NCBI GenBank assembly: GCA_015061055.1
Contig: SUXH01000011.1
Span: 1-64,000 of the forward strand
DNA from: Bacteroidales bacterium
GTDB lineage: Bacteria; Bacteroidota; Bacteroidia; Bacteroidales; Muribaculaceae
Reading direction: 5' to 3'
Length of the DNA: 64,000 nucleotides
A program made the position numbers and the translations under genes. The notes under the pieces are model-generated. The model searched no databases. It worked only from the letters and a program-made list of their open reading frames with translations, and was not told the origin of the DNA. Below are positions 42,221 to 50,885 of the stretch, one piece after another; within the stretch, counting starts at the first letter, position 1, and each line of letters begins with the position of its first letter.

Positions 42221-42312
42221 CGACAAAAAAACTAAAGGCGAGAAAACAGATGACTTTTGTACAATAAACACCGATTTTTTGAAAATGAAGTTGGCAAACG
42301 AAAATAAATAAC

Positions 42313-42320
42313 TACATTTG
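42313..42320 (+). promoter_or_regulatory. -7 box of the amidase promoter
   Basis: TACATTTG, 34 bp upstream of the ATG. Confidence 0.6.
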
Positions 42321-42354
42321 CGGTAGAATAATAACTAATTAAAACAGAATAACT

Positions 42355-43824
42355 ATGAAATGCTTTAGATTAGGACTTTTAGCGATGTCCGTAATGCTTT
42401 GTGGTAATATACAAGCAAAAGTGGATCTGAAAATTGTGCGAGGTGAACGTGACACTGTGTATAGTAAGACCCATTATGTGGTTGGAGTTACCAATCCCGG
42501 TAATCGTGCTATAGTGAATGGCGAGAGAGTGAAGGTTTATAAAACCGGCTCATTTGGCGCCGAAGTGCAATTAAAAGAAGGGTTAAATAGAATTTCGGTG
42601 ATTGTAGATGATGGATTAGGCGAGAATAATAAGGAATTCAATGTGTTCTATTCAACCAATCGTCCGGAGAAACTTATGACAAGCAGACAGGCGAAAAAAG
42701 ACTTTGAAAGGAATAAATTTAAAAATCGCAATTTTAATGTTGTTTCAAAGGCAGGAGCTTATTTGCAATATGGAGATGGAGATGACCGATTAGGTGGTTC
42801 GAAGATGGGATTTGTAACCGAAGGTATAGTGTTTAAGGTTGTCGGAGAAAAGGGTGGCTTGTATAAGGTTCAACTTTCGCAAAACAGATATGCTTATATG
42901 GATAAGGATTATCTTGAGCCAACTGAAGAAGATGTGGAAACAGTAAATACTGGTAGCTGGCGTGTGAGCAATAAAGGTGAATATGACCAAGTATATATCA
43001 GCTTGCCTAAGCGATTGCCTTATCATTATTGGACAGAACTTGACCCAACTCGTATATGTATAGATGTGTATGGTGCAATGGATAATAGCAATTGGATGAC
43101 ACAGTATTTTGATACTGAGATGATTGAATATGTGAATTTCAATCAAGTGGAAAGTGATGTGTATCGTGTGATTATAAAATTGAAAGATAAATATTCTTGG
43201 GGTTATTCGGTGGATTATAGCGGTACAAATCTTGTGATAAATGTGAATCACGCTCCAAATCCTGAGATAAAGGGTCTTGTAGTGGGACTCGATGCCGGTC
43301 ATGGTGGTAAATATCCAGGCGCAATAAGTGCATCGGGTATAACTGAGAAGGAAGTGAATCTGTCAATAATCAACGAAATCAAAGCTCTGCTTGAGGATAA
43401 GGGTGCTAAAGTGGTGTTGAGTCGTGATGGAGATCAAGGTCCTACAATGGGTGAGCGTAAGAAAATATTTAAAGAAGCAGGTGTGGACTTGATGATTTCG
43501 GTACATAACAACTCGGGAGGAAGTCCTCTTGCTGAAATGGGCTCATGTACTGCTTATAAGCACGTATCCGATCGTGCATTGGCTGTTGCGATGCAAAAGA
43601 GATTGGTTGAACTCGGCCATAAGAATTTTGGCGTGATTGGTAATTTTAATTTCTCGCTTAATTCGCCTACTGAATATCCAAATGTGCTTCTTGAAGTTTT
43701 GTTTATGAGTAGTTTACCTGAAGAAGAAAAGCTTGCTGATGATGAATATCGAAAGAAAATTGCGAAGCAAGTTGTATTAGCACTTGAAGACTACTTGAAT
43801 GATGTGAAAGCATCAAGAAAATAA
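42355..43824 (+). CDS. N-acetylmuramoyl-L-alanine amidase with SH3-like domain
   Basis: 489 residues. Signal peptide at 1-21; an N-terminal Ig-like part (about 25-105); an SH3b-like part (about 128-182, 'GFVTEGIVFKVV', 'RYAYMDKDYL'); an AMIN-like part (about 195-300); and an amidase_3 domain (about 308-485) with 'VGLDAGHGGKYPGAIS' (first zinc His), 'KEVNLSIINEI' (Glu), and 'ISVHNNSGG' (second His). It cuts the bond between MurNAc and the stem peptide in the periplasm, usually for daughter-cell separation or wall turnover. It has its own promoter and a very strong terminator. Confidence 0.93.
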   Translation: MKCFRLGLLAMSVMLCGNIQAKVDLKIVRGERDTVYSKTHYVVGVTNPGNRAIVNGERVKVYKTGSFGAEVQLKEGLNRISVIVDDGLGENNKEFNVFYSTNRPEKLMTSRQAKKDFERNKFKNRNFNVVSKAGAYLQYGDGDDRLGGSKMGFVTEGIVFKVVGEKGGLYKVQLSQNRYAYMDKDYLEPTEEDVETVNTGSWRVSNKGEYDQVYISLPKRLPYHYWTELDPTRICIDVYGAMDNSNWMTQYFDTEMIEYVNFNQVESDVYRVIIKLKDKYSWGYSVDYSGTNLVINVNHAPNPEIKGLVVGLDAGHGGKYPGAISASGITEKEVNLSIINEIKALLEDKGAKVVLSRDGDQGPTMGERKKIFKEAGVDLMISVHNNSGGSPLAEMGSCTAYKHVSDRALAVAMQKRLVELGHKNFGVIGNFNFSLNSPTEYPNVLLEVLFMSSLPEEEKLADDEYRKKIAKQVVLALEDYLNDVKASRK

Positions 43825-43832
43825 AAGAGATA

Positions 43833-43874
43833 AATAAAGTCGGGACTCTCACGTGTGGGAGTCCCGACTTTATT
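43833..43874. terminator. bidirectional terminator between the amidase gene and glyA
   Basis: An 18-bp stem AATAAAGTCGGGACTCTC with its complement (one wobble-scale mismatch) and a 6-nt loop, A-rich on one side and T-rich on the other. Confidence 0.9.
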
Positions 43875-43891
43875 GCTGTATGTATGTGGGC

Positions 43892-45172
43892 TTAGTAAGC
43901 GAACATTGGGTATTCGTTCATCATAGCGTTAACCTTAGCGCGAACTGCTGCGATTACCTTTTCGTCTTCAGGAGCGTGAAGAACAGTGTCGATAAGCTCA
44001 ACGATTTCGCCCATCTTGTCTTCTTTCACGCCACGAGTAGTAATGGCTGGTGTACCAAGTCGGATACCTGAAGTTTGGAATGGAGAACGACTATCGAATG
44101 GAACCATATTCTTATTAGCAGTAATGTCGGCAGCTACAAGAGCCTTTTCAGCTACCTTACCGGTAAGTTCAGGGAACTTAGTGCGAAGGTCAAGAAGGAT
44201 ACAGTGGTTGTCGGTACCACCTGAAGCAATCTTGTAGCCCTTGTCGGTAAGAGCTTGTGCCATAACTTGCGCATTCTTTTTCACTTGAGTTTGATATTCA
44301 ACAAATGATGGTTGAAGAGCTTCGCCGAACGCAACTGCCTTGGCTGCAATAACGTGTTCGAGTGGGCCACCTTGTACTCCAGGGAATACTGCAGAGTCGA
44401 GAAGTTGTGACATTAATTTAACCTGACCTTTAGGAGTGGTCTTTCCCCAAGGATTTTCAAAGTCTTTACCAAGCATAATGATACCACCACGAGGACCGCG
44501 AAGAGTCTTGTGTGTAGTAGATGTTACGATGTGCGCATATTTCAACGGATTTTCAAGTAGACCTGCGGCTATAAGACCTGCCGGGTGTGCCATATCTACA
44601 AGAAGAATTGCGCCAACAGAGTCGGCGATTTCGCGCATACGAGCATAGTCCCAATCACGAGAGTAAGCACTTGCTCCACCTACGATAAGTTTTGGCTTAA
44701 CTTCGTGAGCAAGGCGTTCCATTTGATCGTAATCCACGAGGTTGGTCTCGGGTGTTACGTTGTATTCTACTTGGTTGAAAACGATACCTGAGAAATTGAC
44801 AGGAGAACCATGAGAAAGGTGTCCGCCATGAGAAAGGTTTAGTCCCATAAAAGTGTCGCCAGGATTCATACAAGCCATAAATACTGCCATATTGGCCTGC
44901 GCTCCTGAGTGAGGTTGTACGTTAGCCCATTCGGCCCCGAAAAGTTTCTTTAGACGTTCGATAGCTATAGTTTCGCTTTCGTCTACTACTTCACAACCAC
45001 CATAGTAACGGTGTCCGGGATAACCTTCGGCATACTTGTTAGTAAGGCAAGAACCCATAGCTTGCATTACTTGTTCGCTTACAAAGTTTTCGGAAGCGAT
45101 AAGTTCGATGCCTTTCTTTTGGCGTTGGTGTTCACGTTCGATAATGTCAAAAATCAAAGAATCTTTTTCCAT
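43892..45172 (-). CDS. glyA: serine hydroxymethyltransferase
   Basis: 426 residues. PLP enzyme making glycine and methylene-THF from serine. Signatures: '[11 protein letters not shown]' at about 20-30, '[15 protein letters not shown]' at about 45-59, the PLP lysine in '[15 protein letters not shown]' at about 217-231, and '[14 protein letters not shown]' near 366. It follows the flavin reductase gene by 30 bp on the same strand, so it is the last gene of the pyrB-pyrI operon, giving joint supply of pyrimidine and one-carbon units. Confidence 0.97.
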   Translation of the reverse strand: MEKDSLIFDIIEREHQRQKKGIELIASENFVSEQVMQAMGSCLTNKYAEGYPGHRYYGGCEVVDESETIAIERLKKLFGAEWANVQPHSGAQANMAVFMACMNPGDTFMGLNLSHGGHLSHGSPVNFSGIVFNQVEYNVTPETNLVDYDQMERLAHEVKPKLIVGGASAYSRDWDYARMREIADSVGAILLVDMAHPAGLIAAGLLENPLKYAHIVTSTTHKTLRGPRGGIIMLGKDFENPWGKTTPKGQVKLMSQLLDSAVFPGVQGGPLEHVIAAKAVAFGEALQPSFVEYQTQVKKNAQVMAQALTDKGYKIASGGTDNHCILLDLRTKFPELTGKVAEKALVAADITANKNMVPFDSRSPFQTSGIRLGTPAITTRGVKEDKMGEIVELIDTVLHAPEDEKVIAAVRAKVNAMMNEYPMFAY

Positions 45173-45202
45173 AAATATAATGTATATGTTTTTATTGTTT
45201 TG

Positions 45203-45769
45203 TTATTTTTTTTTCTTTACAGTCCATCCGAATGTTCCGATTAATTCACCCATTGTGTAGTATCCTCCATGTGCATATACGAGTAAACCGGCACGTTTCA
45301 TATCGAATGCTCCTGTTTCGGGGTCGATAAATCGGTCATCGGCTATTACATTAAGCACATCGGCAATAAACATATCGTGTGTACCGAGGTGAATGATTTC
45401 TTTTACTCGGCATTCGATAGAAATTGGAGCTTGTTCAATATATGGGGCACTAACTTTAACCCCTTTGCAAGGAGTTAAATTCATCTCTTCAAACTTGTTG
45501 TAATCTCTCCCTGAACGTACACCGCACCAATCGGTGGCGCGTGCCAATTCTACTGTGGTGAGATTGAGAGTGAACTCCATATTGCGTTTTACAATGTCAT
45601 AGCTGTGTCGTTCGGGACGGATTGATACATAGCACATAGCAGGGTCGGAACATATAGTTCCCACCCAAGAGGCTGTGAATACGTTCCATTCTTCGGGTGT
45701 GCTACCACAACTTACCATAATGGCAGGGAGTGGGTATATCATTGTGCCTGGACGCCAATTCTGTTTCAT
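45203..45769 (-). CDS. flavin reductase-like (flavoredoxin) protein
   Basis: 188 residues. FMN-binding split-barrel of the flavin-reductase family: 'MVSCGSTPEEWNVFTASWVG' region at about 18-38, 'PAMCYVSIRPERHSYDIV' at about 44-60, 'FTLNLTTVELA', and 'HDMFIADVLNV' near 130. It follows pyrI by 10 bp and precedes glyA by 30 bp. Its redox partner is unknown. The basic tail K-K-K-K is encoded next to the stop. Confidence 0.88.
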   Translation of the reverse strand: MKQNWRPGTMIYPLPAIMVSCGSTPEEWNVFTASWVGTICSDPAMCYVSIRPERHSYDIVKRNMEFTLNLTTVELARATDWCGVRSGRDYNKFEEMNLTPCKGVKVSAPYIEQAPISIECRVKEIIHLGTHDMFIADVLNVIADDRFIDPETGAFDMKRAGLLVYAHGGYYTMGELIGTFGWTVKKKK

Positions 45770-45779
45770 TGTGAGATTG

Positions 45780-46244
45780 TTATTTAAGTGTGATTTTGTC
45801 TTTTACTTCGGTGCGCTCGCAATAGTGGCATTTGAGTACCACATTTTCGTGGTCGATAACGTGGAAGTGAGTACGCATCGGTTCGTTGTTGGTGATACAC
45901 TTAGGATTACTGCATTTCACGATGCCATAAATGTTGTCGGCAAGAGTCACTTTGTGCTTTTCTACAACTTCATAGTCTTTTATGATGTTGATAACAGCAT
46001 GTGGAGCAATTATAGCTATGCGATTAAGTGTAGTATCAGGGAAAGTTACATCGGCAACTTTGATAATACCTTTCTTGCCATATTTTTTGCTGTCAAGGTT
46101 GAAACCGATTGTTACACTATTGTCGATAGATTTTATACCGAGTAAATCAACAACCTTAAATAGTGAGTCGCTTGGTATGTGGTCGATAACAGTTCCGTTT
46201 TTGAGTGCTGCTACAGCGAGTTCTTTCTTTTTTGTATCGTTCAT
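45780..46244 (-). CDS. pyrI: aspartate carbamoyltransferase regulatory subunit
   Basis: 154 residues. Allosteric domain at 1-100 ('[14 protein letters not shown]', '[16 protein letters not shown]') and a zinc domain at about 105-150 with four cysteines ('CSNPKC', 'CHYC'). It binds CTP/ATP and holds the PyrB catalytic trimers together. It lies 14 bp downstream of pyrB. The presence of PyrI means feedback control at the enzyme level in addition to the attenuator upstream. Confidence 0.97.
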   Translation of the reverse strand: MNDTKKKELAVAALKNGTVIDHIPSDSLFKVVDLLGIKSIDNSVTIGFNLDSKKYGKKGIIKVADVTFPDTTLNRIAIIAPHAVINIIKDYEVVEKHKVTLADNIYGIVKCSNPKCITNNEPMRTHFHVIDHENVVLKCHYCERTEVKDKITLK

Positions 46245-46258
46245 ATCTTGTCCCTCCC

Positions 46259-47176
46259 TTATTTTACTTCAATACCTAAAACTTTGCAGATTATGGCTTC
46301 GCGAGCATACAGACCATTTTGTGCTTGTTGGAAATAATAAGCTTTTGGATTAGAGTCTACGTCGTAAGCTATTTCGTTTACTCGTGGCAGTGGGTGGAGA
46401 ATGCGAAGGTTCTCCTTACTGTTGTCAAGCATAGCATTGTGCAAGTTGTAGAGGTCTTTTACTCGTTCATATTCCATTAAGTCGGTAAAGCGTTCACGTT
46501 GTACGCGAGTCATATATAAGATGTCACTTTCGTTGATTATTTCTTCGGAAAAATCGGTTGATTCATGGTATTCGATACCATGCTCATCGCAGAACACTTT
46601 GTATTCGTTAGGCATTTGCAACTCTTTGCAGGCAATGAAATTGAACTTAGGTTTGAAATGGTACATTGCCATAAGTAAAGAGTGAACAGTACGTCCGTAT
46701 TTCAAGTCGCCCACCATTGTGACAGTAAGGTTTTCGAGTGTTCCTTGTGTTTTATAAATGGAATATAGGTCGAGCATAGTTTGAGAAGGATGTTGATTGG
46801 CACCATCGCCTGCATTGATAATAGGCACAGGCGAAAATTCGCTTGCGTAGCGTGCTGCTCCTTCCAAATGATGTCGCATAATGATTACATCGGCATAGTT
46901 GGCTACCATTCTAATGGTGTCGTGCATGGTTTCTCCTTTTGATGAACTTGTGGTACTGGCATCGGAAAAACCTATAACGCGTCCGCCAAGTCGATTGACA
47001 GCAGTTTCAAAACTCAATCGTGTGCGAGTAGAAGGCTCAAAGAATAGAGTCGCAGCTACTTTGCCTTCAAGCAATCTTTGATTGGGATTCTCTTCAAACT
47101 TTCGAGCTGTTTCAAGCAGTTCGAGAATCTCCTCTTTTGAAAGGTCGGAGATGGAAACTAAACTCACATTGTTCAT
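46259..47176 (-). CDS. pyrB: aspartate carbamoyltransferase catalytic subunit
   Basis: 305 residues. It condenses carbamoyl phosphate and aspartate, the first committed step of pyrimidine synthesis. Carbamoyl-phosphate motif '[13 protein letters not shown]' at about 47-59, the 80s loop '[11 protein letters not shown]', 'HPSQTMLDL' near 131, and the aspartate-domain 'HPLPRVNEI' near 266. First structural gene of pyrB-pyrI-flavin reductase-glyA, preceded by a 175-nt leader with an intrinsic terminator. Confidence 0.97.
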   Translation of the reverse strand: MNNVSLVSISDLSKEEILELLETARKFEENPNQRLLEGKVAATLFFEPSTRTRLSFETAVNRLGGRVIGFSDASTTSSSKGETMHDTIRMVANYADVIIMRHHLEGAARYASEFSPVPIINAGDGANQHPSQTMLDLYSIYKTQGTLENLTVTMVGDLKYGRTVHSLLMAMYHFKPKFNFIACKELQMPNEYKVFCDEHGIEYHESTDFSEEIINESDILYMTRVQRERFTDLMEYERVKDLYNLHNAMLDNSKENLRILHPLPRVNEIAYDVDSNPKAYYFQQAQNGLYAREAIICKVLGIEVK

Positions 47177-47205
47177 AATGCTATGTAATTTTTTGTATTT
47201 GTATC

Positions 47206-47253
47206 AAAAACAAAAGCCAATCAAAACACGCATAACGAGTTATTGATTGGCTT
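47206..47253 (-). terminator. transcription attenuator in the pyrB leader
   Basis: Minus strand: perfect 11-bp stem AAGCCAATCAA/TTGATTGGCTT with an 18-nt loop, followed by TTTTGTTTTTG. It lies 30 nt before pyrB and about 100 nt after the promoter, so it would end transcripts before pyrB unless prevented. Upstream, CAAGCAA/TTGCTTG and CTTGC/GCAAG arms compete with each other. Confidence 0.8.
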
Positions 47254-47350
47254 CGGTATATTGCAAAAGGGACAAGCAACACTCACGCGCTTGCTTGGAA
47301 AATGCAAGTGAATGGGTTGAAACTGTTCTTTTGTCGAATCGTTTTATCAT
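47240..47350 (-). CDS. candidate leader peptide of the pyrB operon
   Basis: 36 codons from an ATG at 47350 to a TAA at 47240-47242, which is directly after the 5' arm of the attenuator. A ribosome reaching the stop would cover that arm and prevent the terminator, the geometry of the E. coli pyrBI leader. The ATG lies 1-3 nt from the predicted transcription start. The peptide is basic at first (MIKRFDKR), then has Cys-Cys and Leu-rich codons. An open frame of this length can arise by chance, so confidence is moderate. Confidence 0.5.
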   Translation of the reverse strand: MIKRFDKRTVSTHSLAFSKQARECCLSLLQYTEANQ

Positions 47351-47357
47351 AACACTA

Positions 47358-47365
47358 CAAAGTTA
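47358..47365 (-). promoter_or_regulatory. -7 box of the pyrB operon promoter
   Basis: Minus strand TAACTTTG. It predicts transcription from about 47352. Confidence 0.65.
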
Positions 47366-47489
47366 GGCATTTTTCTTGTGATAATGAAGAAAAAATAAAA
47401 AATAAAATGCAACAAGTTTTTTCATAGTGTAAAAAATATTTAGGAGCGTTTATTTTTGTAAAGATTGTGTGAAGTGTTGAGTTTTTTAG

Positions 47490-47497
47490 TATTTTTG
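47490..47497 (+). promoter_or_regulatory. -7 box of the PBP1A gene
   Basis: TATTTTTG, about 70 bp upstream of the start codon. The 390-bp gene-free gap 47177-47566 otherwise holds the pyrB leader on the other strand. Confidence 0.5.
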
Positions 47498-47566
47498 TAG
47501 ATTGATTTGGTATATTAGGTGAGAAATGCACCTGCGGTAAAATAAGCAAAACGATAAAACAAAGAT

Positions 47567-49963
47567 ATGTCAAAAGTTACTGATACAAAAAATAACGAGA
47601 AGAGAAGTGCATTCACATCGTTAGTGATTAAGGTTATGTGGGGTACATTTGTTGCCGTAGTTTTAGTGGCGGCATTGATATTTACACTTATCTATAACGG
47701 GGTGATAGGATATATGCCTCCTATCGAGGAGTTAAAAAATCCAACCGATAAATTTGCGTCGGTGGTGATGAGTGATGATGGCGTGGAATTGGGGCGTTAT
47801 TATCGCGACAAGAGTAACAGAGTGTATGTAGATTTTGATGAGCTGTCTCCACATCTTACTAACGCGCTCATAGCAACCGAGGACGTGCGTTTCGAAAACC
47901 ACTCAGGAATAGATGCGCGAGGCTTGTTGCGTGCTATTGTGAAGCGTGGTATCTTTATGCAAAAGAGTGCAGGAGGAGGTAGTACGATAACCCAACAACT
48001 TGCCAAACAGTTGTATTCGCCAAAGTCGGAAACGGTGTTTGAACGTTTGATGCAGAAACCAATTGAGTGGGTGATAGCTGTGAAACTTGAGCGTTTCTAT
48101 ACAAAAGATGAAATTATCAAGATGTATTTTAATCAGTTTGACTTCCTAAATAATGCCGTAGGTGTAAAGACTGCAGCTTATGTGTATTTTGGTAAGGATC
48201 CTAATGATTTGAAGATAGAAGAAGCCGCTACTCTTGTGGGAATGGCAAAGAACCCTTCATATTTTAATCCTGTGCGTTACCCCGAACGTACACGTAATCG
48301 CAGAAATATAGTTTTAGGGCAGATGTATAAGGCTGATATGATAAGTAAGTCCGAGCGCGATTCGTTGAAAGAAACCCCGCTTGTGCTTGATTACCATAAG
48401 GTAGACCACAAGGAAGGTCTTGCTCCTTATTTCCGCGAAGAATTACGTCGTATGCTTACTGCCGAAAAGCCAAAAAGAAATGAAGCCAAATATCGTTGGA
48501 ATAAGCAGGGCTATGTTGACGATTCTATCGCTTGGGAAAATAATCCTTTATATGGTTGGTGTGCAAAAAACACTAAGCCCGATGGTTCTAATTATAATGT
48601 GTATACCGATGGGTTGAAGATTCACACTACGATTGATTCTCGAATGCAAACCTATGCCGAGAAGGCTCTGATTTCGCATCTGTCCGACGATCTTTTGCCT
48701 AAATTCAAGAGAGAAAAGCGTGGAATGCTAAATCCGTATACTAACAATCCCAATGAACTTACTCGCGAGCAGAAAGAAGCTATAATATTGCGTGCCATAA
48801 AATCGACCGAGCGCCATCGTGTTTTGAAAAAAGCAGGATTGAGTGATGATGAAATAATGGCAAACTTTAAGACCGAACGTGAGATGCGCGTGTTCTCGTA
48901 TAATGGAGTGATAGATACTACAATGACGCCGTATGACTCACTATTGTATACAAAGTCGTTCTTGCGTGCGGGAATGATGTCGATGGACCCTGTTACGGGA
49001 TATGTAAAAGCTTATGTGGGTGGTCCTAATTTCAAGTTCTTCCAATATGATATGGTGTCGACCGGACGTCGACAGATTGGTTCTACTGTGAAACCATTCC
49101 TTTATACCTATGCTATGGAGGAAGGATATACGCCTTGTGATGAGTTCTTGAATGAGCAACCGGTGATTCTGGATGCAAATGGTAAAGAATGGATACCTCG
49201 CAACTCAGGTAAGTCGAGAGTGGGTGAAATGGTGGATTTGCGATGGGCGTTGACTAATTCGAATAACTGGATATCGGCGCGATTGATGGAACGTCTGTCG
49301 CCGGCAGTGCTTGCGCGCTTGATGCACAATTTTGGTATCACAAATCACATAGACCCGGTGATTTCCTTGTGTTTAGGTCCTGTCGATGTATCGGTAAATG
49401 AGATGGTGTCGGCATATACGGCATACGCCAATAAGGGTATGCGTGTGGCTCCATTATTCGTGTCGCGCATCACCGACAATCAGGGTAATGTGATAACTGA
49501 GTTTACTCCTCAACATACGGAGGTGATTAGTGAAGATGCTTATTACAAGATTCTATCGATACTGCTTAATGTGGTAGACTATGGAACAGGTGGTCGTGTG
49601 CGTCGTTCTCCATATAATATTACAGCTCAAATGGGAGGTAAAACAGGTACGACAAACTTTAATGCCGATGGTTGGTTTATGGGTTTCACTCCACAACTTG
49701 TAACCGGTGTGTGGGTAGGAGGTGATGAGCGATATATTCACTTTAACAGTATGGCAGAAGGACAAGGTGCGTCGATGGCATTACCAATCTTCGGTAAATA
49801 TATGAAGAATGTGTTTGCCGATAAGGATTTACCTTATGACCAAGAGGTGAAATTTGTGTTCCCTGTCGGTTTTGACCCTTGTAAACGTGCCGGGATAGAT
49901 GCTTTGCCCGATGATATTGAAGATGTGGAAGAAGAGGAAGCAATAGAAGGACTGTTTGACTGA
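47567..49963 (+). CDS. bifunctional penicillin-binding protein 1A
   Basis: 798 residues. One N-terminal membrane helix (about 24-46); GT51 transglycosylase domain (about 65-240) with 'ATEDVRFENHSGID' at about 103-116 and 'GGSTITQQLAKQL' at about 138-150; transpeptidase domain (about 440-740) with the S-x-x-K in 'GSTVKPFLY' near 505, S-x-N in 'LTNSNNW' near 562 and 'GGKTGTT' near 691. It polymerises and crosslinks peptidoglycan at the outer face of the inner membrane. Acidic tail (VEEEEAIEG). Single gene. Confidence 0.96.
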   Translation: MSKVTDTKNNEKRSAFTSLVIKVMWGTFVAVVLVAALIFTLIYNGVIGYMPPIEELKNPTDKFASVVMSDDGVELGRYYRDKSNRVYVDFDELSPHLTNALIATEDVRFENHSGIDARGLLRAIVKRGIFMQKSAGGGSTITQQLAKQLYSPKSETVFERLMQKPIEWVIAVKLERFYTKDEIIKMYFNQFDFLNNAVGVKTAAYVYFGKDPNDLKIEEAATLVGMAKNPSYFNPVRYPERTRNRRNIVLGQMYKADMISKSERDSLKETPLVLDYHKVDHKEGLAPYFREELRRMLTAEKPKRNEAKYRWNKQGYVDDSIAWENNPLYGWCAKNTKPDGSNYNVYTDGLKIHTTIDSRMQTYAEKALISHLSDDLLPKFKREKRGMLNPYTNNPNELTREQKEAIILRAIKSTERHRVLKKAGLSDDEIMANFKTEREMRVFSYNGVIDTTMTPYDSLLYTKSFLRAGMMSMDPVTGYVKAYVGGPNFKFFQYDMVSTGRRQIGSTVKPFLYTYAMEEGYTPCDEFLNEQPVILDANGKEWIPRNSGKSRVGEMVDLRWALTNSNNWISARLMERLSPAVLARLMHNFGITNHIDPVISLCLGPVDVSVNEMVSAYTAYANKGMRVAPLFVSRITDNQGNVITEFTPQHTEVISEDAYYKILSILLNVVDYGTGGRVRRSPYNITAQMGGKTGTTNFNADGWFMGFTPQLVTGVWVGGDERYIHFNSMAEGQGASMALPIFGKYMKNVFADKDLPYDQEVKFVFPVGFDPCKRAGIDALPDDIEDVEEEEAIEGLFD

Positions 49964-49969
49964 ACAATA

Positions 49970-49999
49970 AAAAACGAGATGTGAAAGCATCTCGTTTTT
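49970..49999. terminator. bidirectional terminator after the PBP1A gene
   Basis: Perfect 12-bp stem AAAAACGAGATG/CATCTCGTTTTT with a 6-nt loop, overlapping the end of the convergent CpsB-like gene by a few bases. Confidence 0.9.
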
Positions 50000-50003
50000 G
50001 TTG

Positions 50004-50741
50004 TTAGTTGAAAATAGTGTCGTTGAGTAATCGACCATCGAGGGTTTTAGCCAACTTGCTATATTCTTTGGTTGTTATGAATTTTTGAATGATTTCAACG
50101 TGTTGCATATTGTGGATGTCGCTACCGAGCAGGTCGATTAAGTCGTGCTCAAGTAACCACTTGGCACTCTGCTTAGCTGTTTCTCCGAAGTAGCCGGTAA
50201 ACGACATCAGATTCACTTGGAACAATGCTCCGGCATTGTGCAGTTGAACGAGACGTTGCTTGTTGATAGCATAGTATTTGAAACGCTCCGGATGAGCTAT
50301 AATAGGAGTGAGATTCTTTACTTGTACGTCGAATAAAATCTCGTCAAGGTCGAGCCTTTCTTGTTGATAAGCATTCTCGAGCAGAATATGTTCGTTGGGC
50401 ATAGCAATGTATTTTTTGCCGTTGATTTGTTCGAGTGAAAGTTCATCGAGGCGGTATTCTGCCGATGGGTGTATGGTGACGTCGAGTCCTTCGGCTTGAA
50501 TTGCAGCTTTGAAAGTCTCGAAAGCACTTAGAATAGATTCTGAAGTGTTTTCAAAAGTGGATTTAGTAACGTGGGGTGTTAGTATGAAATGTGATATGCC
50601 CATATCAATTTCGGCTTTTAATAAATCCAACCCATTTTGTATGTCGGTAGCACCATGGTCCACACCCGGTAGAATGTGGCAATGGACATCGGTGGAGTAA
50701 AACAACTTATTATTCTTCTTCTTTCGGAAAAAATTGAACAT
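50004..50741 (-). CDS. CpsB/YwqE-type PHP-fold tyrosine phosphatase
   Basis: 245 residues. PHP metal-binding motifs 'DVHCHILPGVDHG' at about 18-30, 'LTPHVTK' near 58, 'IAHPERF' near 148 and 'LGSDIHNMQH' near 208. Such proteins dephosphorylate tyrosine kinases that control capsule or exopolysaccharide export. No polysaccharide genes are near, so it acts at a distance or on another substrate. N-terminal basic stretch (FRKKKNNK). Single gene with its own promoter. Confidence 0.9.
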   Translation of the reverse strand: MFNFFRKKKNNKLFYSTDVHCHILPGVDHGATDIQNGLDLLKAEIDMGISHFILTPHVTKSTFENTSESILSAFETFKAAIQAEGLDVTIHPSAEYRLDELSLEQINGKKYIAMPNEHILLENAYQQERLDLDEILFDVQVKNLTPIIAHPERFKYYAINKQRLVQLHNAGALFQVNLMSFTGYFGETAKQSAKWLLEHDLIDLLGSDIHNMQHVEIIQKFITTKEYSKLAKTLDGRLLNDTIFN

Positions 50742-50779
50742 AGAATGAGTTTTTTATAATTAATTTGTATTTTCTTCTA

Positions 50780-50787
50780 CAAAAGTA
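50780..50787 (-). promoter_or_regulatory. -7 box of the CpsB-like gene
   Basis: Minus strand TACTTTTG, 39 bp upstream of the start. It lies directly next to the divergent promoter below. Confidence 0.6.
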
Positions 50788-50796
50788 GTGTTTTTT

Positions 50797-50828
50797 TTTG
50801 CATTCAAGATAAATAAACTATAACTTTG
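50797..50828 (+). promoter_or_regulatory. promoter of the biotin carboxyltransferase gene
   Basis: TTTG at 50797-50800, a 20-bp spacer and TAACTTTG at 50821-50828. Strong Bacteroidetes promoter. Confidence 0.85.
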
Positions 50829-50885
50829 TTACATTAATTAAAAAGTTAATCTTGAATTAAAAATGTTTCATAAAAAAAATGTGTT

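Noticed and set aside
50004..50741. Capsule locus suggested by the CpsB-type phosphatase
   Set aside because: No Wzx, Wzy, tyrosine autokinase or glycosyltransferase cluster lies nearby; the neighbours are housekeeping genes.
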